Source: Aeromonas hydrophila subsp. hydrophila ATCC 7966 (GTDB lineage Bacteria; Pseudomonadota; Gammaproteobacteria; Enterobacterales; Aeromonadaceae). From it: a stretch of 64,000 bases of DNA. The translations under genes and the position numbers were made by a program. The notes below the pieces were generated by a model. That model was not told where the DNA came from. It made no database searches and saw only the letters and a program-made list of their open reading frames with translations. The stretch is taken from the NCBI RefSeq assembly GCF_000014805.1, contig NC_008570.1, positions 4,455,001 to 4,519,000 on the forward strand. Reading direction: 5' to 3'. The number at the start of each line of letters is the position of its first letter. Position 1 is the stretch's first letter. Below are positions 60,054 to 64,000 of this stretch, in pieces.

Positions 60054-60316
60054 TGGCGGAGCGACATATAACCAGTATGGCGGGAGATGCCGGGTCGGCT
60101 GCAGCCGGTCGAGGGCCGAGCCGATGATCGGGGCCGCCTGAGTCGTTGGGCATTCCGATCAACTTTTGGTAACTCTAAAGCAATAGGACTCAAATAAATT
60201 TGAACCGCTTCGCTTTTTGCGCAGGCATTATGCCCAACTGGCGGTGAAGTGCCACAAAATGTGAACAAGCGCACGGCAGGTCGCTGCCGACCTGGTTAAG
60301 CCAGCAGCGGGGAAAG
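60054..60316. other. Non-coding region upstream of cyuA
   Basis: This stretch between the cyuA start and the convergent-side solute-binding gene contains GC-rich inverted repeats (for example around 60088-60122) and an AT-rich patch (60170-60200, with CAATAGGACTCAAATAAATTTG-like sequence). It should hold the cyuA promoter and, by analogy with E. coli, a CyuR/DecR-type operator. I could not pin down a -35/-10 pair. No gene is evident. Confidence 0.4.
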
Positions 60317-61069
60317 TCAGAGCCCGTAACGGGTCAGCAGGGATTGATATTCGGGGGTCTGTTTGAAGGCCTTGAGGGCGAGGGAGAACTGATAAGCCAG
60401 CCGCTCGTTGCCGGGCCTGTGGGTAAAAGCGAGAAAATTGCGGTTGCTCTCGCTCACCAGTTTTTCGCTGTGGCCGACCTGATCCTGCAGCCCCTGCCCC
60501 TTGAGCAGGTAACGGCCCACCATCTGGTTCATCACGACCCCATCGAGCCGCCCCGCCATCATCAGGTGCAACTGCTTGATCATGTTGCTCTCCCCGGTCA
60601 TGGCCACCCGGGTAAACAGGGCCGAGGTGAGGAATTCCTCACCGTAGGCGTAGTCAGCCTGGGTACCGATACGCAGCCCCTTGAGACTGGCCAGCCCCTG
60701 GAAGTCGACGGGTCTGGCGAACGGGAAGAAGAGCACTTCTCCACTCTGGGAGAGGGGTTCATCCGGATAGTGCAACCACTCCAGCCGGCGCTCTTCGAAG
60801 AAGGCATCGACGATGGCATCGCCGCGCTGGAGCCTGGCCTCCTGCAGCACCCGCTTCCAGGGCAGTACCTTGACCGTGGTGTGGTAACCCATCCGCTTGA
60901 GCACGGTGCGGGCCAGCTCCAGATCGGCACCGCCCAGGCTGCCGTCATCGAGCCGCATCACATAGGGCGGCCACAGCTCGGTCAGCAGGGTCAGGGTCGG
61001 TGGCTCGCTCGCCTGTGCCGCCCACCCCCACCAGAGGCAAAGCAGGATCCATCCTTTACGCCACACCAT
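60317..61069 (-). CDS. Periplasmic solute-binding protein, family 3 type
   Basis: The start MVWRKGWILLCLWWGWAAQA (Sec signal) gives 250 residues. The mature protein is SBP_bac_3-like (LTLLTELWPPYVMRLDDGSLGGADLELARTVL, GDAIVDAFFEERRLEWLHY), as in amino-acid-binding or sensor-type periplasmic proteins. No transporter subunits are adjacent, so the ligand and partner are unknown. It is the second orphan binding protein in this window. Confidence 0.75.
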   Translation of the reverse strand: MVWRKGWILLCLWWGWAAQASEPPTLTLLTELWPPYVMRLDDGSLGGADLELARTVLKRMGYHTTVKVLPWKRVLQEARLQRGDAIVDAFFEERRLEWLHYPDEPLSQSGEVLFFPFARPVDFQGLASLKGLRIGTQADYAYGEEFLTSALFTRVAMTGESNMIKQLHLMMAGRLDGVVMNQMVGRYLLKGQGLQDQVGHSEKLVSESNRNFLAFTHRPGNERLAYQFSLALKAFKQTPEYQSLLTRYGL

Positions 61070-61120
61070 GCAGTGATCTCCTCTGTGTATTGGCTGAGGA
61101 TATACCAAGAAGTGAGTAAT

Positions 61121-61148
61121 AAAAAAGGAGGCCGGAGCCTCCTTTTTT
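61121..61148. terminator. Terminator after pntB
   Basis: A 12-bp stem (aaaaaaggaggc 61121-61132 / gcctcctttttt 61137-61148) with a CGGA loop; the minus-strand copy ends in TTTTTTATT. It ends pntAB before the downstream solute-binding gene. Confidence 0.92.
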
Positions 61149-61165
61149 GCTTTCCTCTCCGGCGC

Positions 61166-62650
61166 TTACAGCGCTTTCAGGATAGCCTCGACGCTGGCCT
61201 TGGCATCGCCAAACAGCATCTGGGTGTTCTCCTTGAAGAACAGCGGGTTCTGCACGCCGGCATAGCCAGTGTTCATGGAGCGCTTGAAGCCGATGACGTT
61301 CTGCGCCTTCCACACTTCCAGCACCGGCATGCCGGCGATGGGGCTGCCCGGATCTTCCATGGCGGCCGGGTTGACGGTGTCGTTGGCACCGATCACCAGC
61401 ACGGTATCGGTATCGCTGAAGTCTTCGTTGATCTCGTCCATTTCCAGAACTATGTCATACGGGACTTTCGCTTCCGCCAGCAGCACGTTCATGTGGCCTG
61501 GCAGACGACCGGCCACCGGGTGGATACCGAAGCGCACCTTGACGCCGCGATCACGCAGCTTCTGGGTGATTTCAGCCACCGGGTACTGGGCCTGTGCCAC
61601 CGCCATGCCGTAGCCCGGGGTGATGATGACGGAGCTGGAGTTCTTCAGCAGGTCAGCCACGTCTTCAGCGCTGGTTTCGCGGTATTCGCCCATCTCCTGG
61701 TCGGCCGTGGAGGCCACGCCGTCGGAGCCGAAGCCACCGGCGATCACCGAGATGAAGGAGCGGTTCATCGCCTTGCACATGATGTAAGAGAGGATCGCAC
61801 CGGAGGAACCCACCAGCGCACCCACCACGATCAGCAGGTCATTGGAGAGCATGAAGCCCGCCGCCGCCGCCGCCCAACCGGAGTAGGAGTTCAGCATGGA
61901 GACCACTACCGGCATGTCGGCGCCACCGATGGAGGCCACCAGGTGCCAGCCGAAGGCGAAGGCGATCAGGGTCATCACCAGCAGGGCGAAGGTAGAACCG
62001 CCCGCGTTGACGAAGTAGACCATCAGCGCCAGCGAGGCGACCACGGCCAGCAGGTTCAGCTTGTGGCGATGCGGCAGCATCAGCGGCTTGGAGGAGATAA
62101 GGCCACGCAGCTTGCCAAACGCCACCACGGAACCGGTGAAGGTCACCGCACCGATGAAGACGCCGAGGAAGATCTCGACCAGGTGGATGTTCAGCATGGC
62201 GCCGGAGAGGTGCTCGACCTGGGCGACGCTGGCCGCCTGCTCGAACGCCGCACGGGCGGCAGCCAGGGTGGCATCCAGGTTGGAACCGACGGACACAACC
62301 ACTTCAGCAGGTGCGGAGGGGTGCAGATCGATGAAGCTGTTGAAGCCCACCAGCACGGCCGCCATACCCACGAAGCTGTGCAGCACGGCCACCAGCTCGG
62401 GCATCTCGGTCATCTCGACCTTGAGCGCCAGACGCACGCCGATGGCACCGCCGATCACCATGGCCAGAATGATCCAGTGCACGCCACTGGTTTCCGGGTT
62501 GAACACGGTCGCGAGCAGGGCGATGGCCATCCCCGCGATACCGAACAGGTTGCCATGCTTGGCCGTCTCTTGCTTCGACAGTCCCGCGAGACTGAGGATG
62601 AAGAGCACGGCGGCAACGATATAGGATGCTGTTACCAGTCCTTGAGACAC
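61166..62650 (-). CDS. pntB: NAD(P) transhydrogenase subunit beta
   Basis: PntB carries most of the proton channel and the NADP(H)-binding domain III of the proton-translocating transhydrogenase. The 494 residues exceed E. coli (462). An insertion of about 30 residues ([20 protein letters not shown] and following) lies near 110-150, in a loop between membrane helices. Domain III signatures [15 protein letters not shown] and [14 protein letters not shown] are intact. It lies 11 bp after pntA. Confidence 0.95.
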   Translation of the reverse strand: MSQGLVTASYIVAAVLFILSLAGLSKQETAKHGNLFGIAGMAIALLATVFNPETSGVHWIILAMVIGGAIGVRLALKVEMTEMPELVAVLHSFVGMAAVLVGFNSFIDLHPSAPAEVVVSVGSNLDATLAAARAAFEQAASVAQVEHLSGAMLNIHLVEIFLGVFIGAVTFTGSVVAFGKLRGLISSKPLMLPHRHKLNLLAVVASLALMVYFVNAGGSTFALLVMTLIAFAFGWHLVASIGGADMPVVVSMLNSYSGWAAAAAGFMLSNDLLIVVGALVGSSGAILSYIMCKAMNRSFISVIAGGFGSDGVASTADQEMGEYRETSAEDVADLLKNSSSVIITPGYGMAVAQAQYPVAEITQKLRDRGVKVRFGIHPVAGRLPGHMNVLLAEAKVPYDIVLEMDEINEDFSDTDTVLVIGANDTVNPAAMEDPGSPIAGMPVLEVWKAQNVIGFKRSMNTGYAGVQNPLFFKENTQMLFGDAKASVEAILKAL

Positions 62651-62661
62651 GTTAAACCCCC

Positions 62662-64000
62662 TTAATCCTTACGGAACATCTTCAGCATGCGCTGAGTGAC
62701 GGTGAAGCCACCGAAGATGTTGATACTGGCAATCAGCACGGCGACGAAGGCCAATGCGGTGACCAGGGTCGACCCTTGCCCAATCTGCAGCAGGGCACCG
62801 ACCACGATAATGCCGGAGATGGCATTGGTGACCGACATCAGCGGCGTGTGCAGGGCGTGAGAGACGTTCCACACCACGTAGTAACCGACCACGCAGGCCA
62901 GGATGAATACGGTGAAGTGGGAGAGGAACGCCGCAGGCGCCACGGCAGCAACCCAACCGAAGGCGGCGATGCCAAGGGCACCGAACACGAACTTCTTGTT
63001 GGAGGGCTTGGCCGCTTCCTTCTTGGCGGCCGGTTTGGCGGCAGCCGGTTTTTGCGGGGCGGCAGAGACCGAGATGGCGGGCGGCGGGAAGGTCACTTCA
63101 CCGGCCTGGATCACCGTCATGTTGCGCTGCACCACGTCTTCGAAGTTGATGGCGACGTTGCCGTCCTTCTCCTTGCACATCAGCTTCATCAGGTTGACCA
63201 GGTTGGTACCGTAGAGCTGGGAGGATTGGGCAGGCAGGCGGCCCGGCAGATCGGTGTAACCGATCACCTTGACGCCGTTGCCGGTGACATGCAGTTCACC
63301 CGGCACAGTGTATTCACAGTTGCCGCCAGCCTGAGCGGCCATGTCCACGATCACCGAACCCGGCTTCATGCTGTCCACCATCTCTTTGGTGATCAGCTTG
63401 GGTGCCGGCTTGCCCGGGATCAGGGCGGTAGTGATGATGATGTCCACTTCCTTGGCTTGCTGGGCAAACAGCGCCATCTCGGCCGCGATGAACTCTTCGC
63501 TCATCACCTTGGCGTAACCGTCGGAGGAAGAGCCATCCTCGCCACCGAAGTCCAGCTTGAGGAACTCGCCACCCATGGACTCGATCTGCTCGGCCACTTC
63601 CAGACGGGTATCGAACGCACGCACGATGGCACCGAGGGAACCGGCAGTACCGATGGCGGCCAGACCGGCTACGCCGGCACCGATCACCAGGACCTTGGCG
63701 GGCGGCACCTTGCCGGCTGCGGTGATTTGGCCGGTGAAGAAGCGACCAAACTGGTGCGCGGCTTCCACCACGGCGCGATAGCCACCGATGTTGGCCATGG
63801 AGGAGAGGGCATCGAGGGACTGGGCACGGGAGATCCGCGGCACCATGTCCATCGCCATCACATTGATGTTGCGCGCGGACAGCTTCTTGACCAGCTCAGG
63901 GTTCTGGGCAGGCCAGATGAAGCTCACCAGGGTGGCACCATCTTTAATTTGTGCGATCTCGGCATCGGTCGGCGCATTGACCTTGAAGATGAGGTCGGCT
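62662..64000 (-). CDS. pntA: NAD(P) transhydrogenase subunit alpha, 5' end outside the window
   Basis: PntA binds NAD(H) (domain I) and adds membrane helices to the proton pump. About 446 codons are visible; the reading frame continues to the window edge ([20 protein letters not shown] precedes MSF). The NAD-binding [22 protein letters not shown] and the RQD-loop region are present. An Ala/Pro/Lys-rich linker ([16 protein letters not shown]) joins to the C-terminal helices ([20 protein letters not shown]). First gene of pntAB. Confidence 0.95.
   Translation of the reverse strand, partial: ADLIFKVNAPTDAEIAQIKDGATLVSFIWPAQNPELVKKLSARNINVMAMDMVPRISRAQSLDALSSMANIGGYRAVVEAAHQFGRFFTGQITAAGKVPPAKVLVIGAGVAGLAAIGTAGSLGAIVRAFDTRLEVAEQIESMGGEFLKLDFGGEDGSSSDGYAKVMSEEFIAAEMALFAQQAKEVDIIITTALIPGKPAPKLITKEMVDSMKPGSVIVDMAAQAGGNCEYTVPGELHVTGNGVKVIGYTDLPGRLPAQSSQLYGTNLVNLMKLMCKEKDGNVAINFEDVVQRNMTVIQAGEVTFPPPAISVSAAPQKPAAAKPAAKKEAAKPSNKKFVFGALGIAAFGWVAAVAPAAFLSHFTVFILACVVGYYVVWNVSHALHTPLMSVTNAISGIIVVGALLQIGQGSTLVTALAFVAVLIASINIFGGFTVTQRMLKMFRKD

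Noticed and set aside
60344..62665. A 773-codon plus-strand frame opposite pntB and a solute-binding gene
   Set aside because: It runs straight through the pntB terminator and opposite two clear genes; no recognisable motifs.

Overview
The window reads as a chromosomal segment of a gammaproteobacterium, most likely Aeromonas. This is inferred from proteins that are close to but clearly not E. coli, high-GC codon use, and the tufB-rif-str gene order found in the Aeromonas/Vibrio/Shewanella part of the class. There are no insertion sequences, prophage genes or CRISPR arrays. Nearly every gene is core or well-known accessory, so the unusual signals are mostly in the spaces between genes.

Region 1 (1-21.4 kb, almost all minus strand) is the transcription/translation block. 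In transcription order it runs: tRNA-Tyr, tRNA-Gly, a decayed tRNA-Thr, tufB, tRNA-Trp, secE, nusG, rplK, rplA, rplJ, rplL, rpoB, rpoC, then yheO-ridA, tusDCB, rpsL, rpsG, fusA, tufA, and the partial heptose phosphatase gmhB. The E. coli rif and str regions are therefore contiguous here and bracketed by two tuf genes encoding identical proteins. Sigma-70-type promoters can be read directly upstream of the tRNA-tufB unit, rplK, rplJ and rpsL.

Region 2 (21.5-30.6 kb) holds coaA, birA-murB, the potassium uptake pair ktrAB, a small RclR-like/AhpD-like/RclC-like locus and topB. topB has a LexA-type palindrome immediately before its start codon.

Region 3 (31-40.6 kb) is respiratory and envelope redox: torCA (TMAO respiration, without torD), an acidic protein of unknown function, a PepSY/response regulator/histidine kinase unit, a second PepSY protein, msrQ-msrP (periplasmic methionine sulfoxide repair) led by a 31-residue membrane protein, and a DUF1097 membrane protein behind a CRP-like site.

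Region 4 (40.6-50 kb) has the glrK-qseG-glrR two-component operon, whose GlrR lacks the sigma-54 contact loop. It also has a ynhF-like small membrane protein, folK-like/folM pterin genes, a CBS protein, a DUF2301-like membrane protein, a periplasmic solute-binding protein, asnC/asnA, a structured non-coding stretch and a metallo-beta-lactamase-fold enzyme.

Region 5 (50-64 kb) contains clpB (sigma-32 promoter), pgeF, rluD and bamD in the conserved enterobacterial order. These are followed by a cysteine/thiol cluster (cyuA, tcyP, a CoA-disulfide-reductase-like flavoprotein), another solute-binding protein, and pntB with a partial pntA.

The most unusual observations are these: two short, diverged copies of gene 3' ends lying just downstream of their parent genes (asnC and the acidic protein gene), which look like recombination scars; two ribosomal promoters built with identical geometry into perfect palindromes; a tRNA-Thr pseudogene in the slot E. 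coli uses for thrT; a GAFTGA-less GlrR; and a hairpin that buries the msrP ribosome-binding site.
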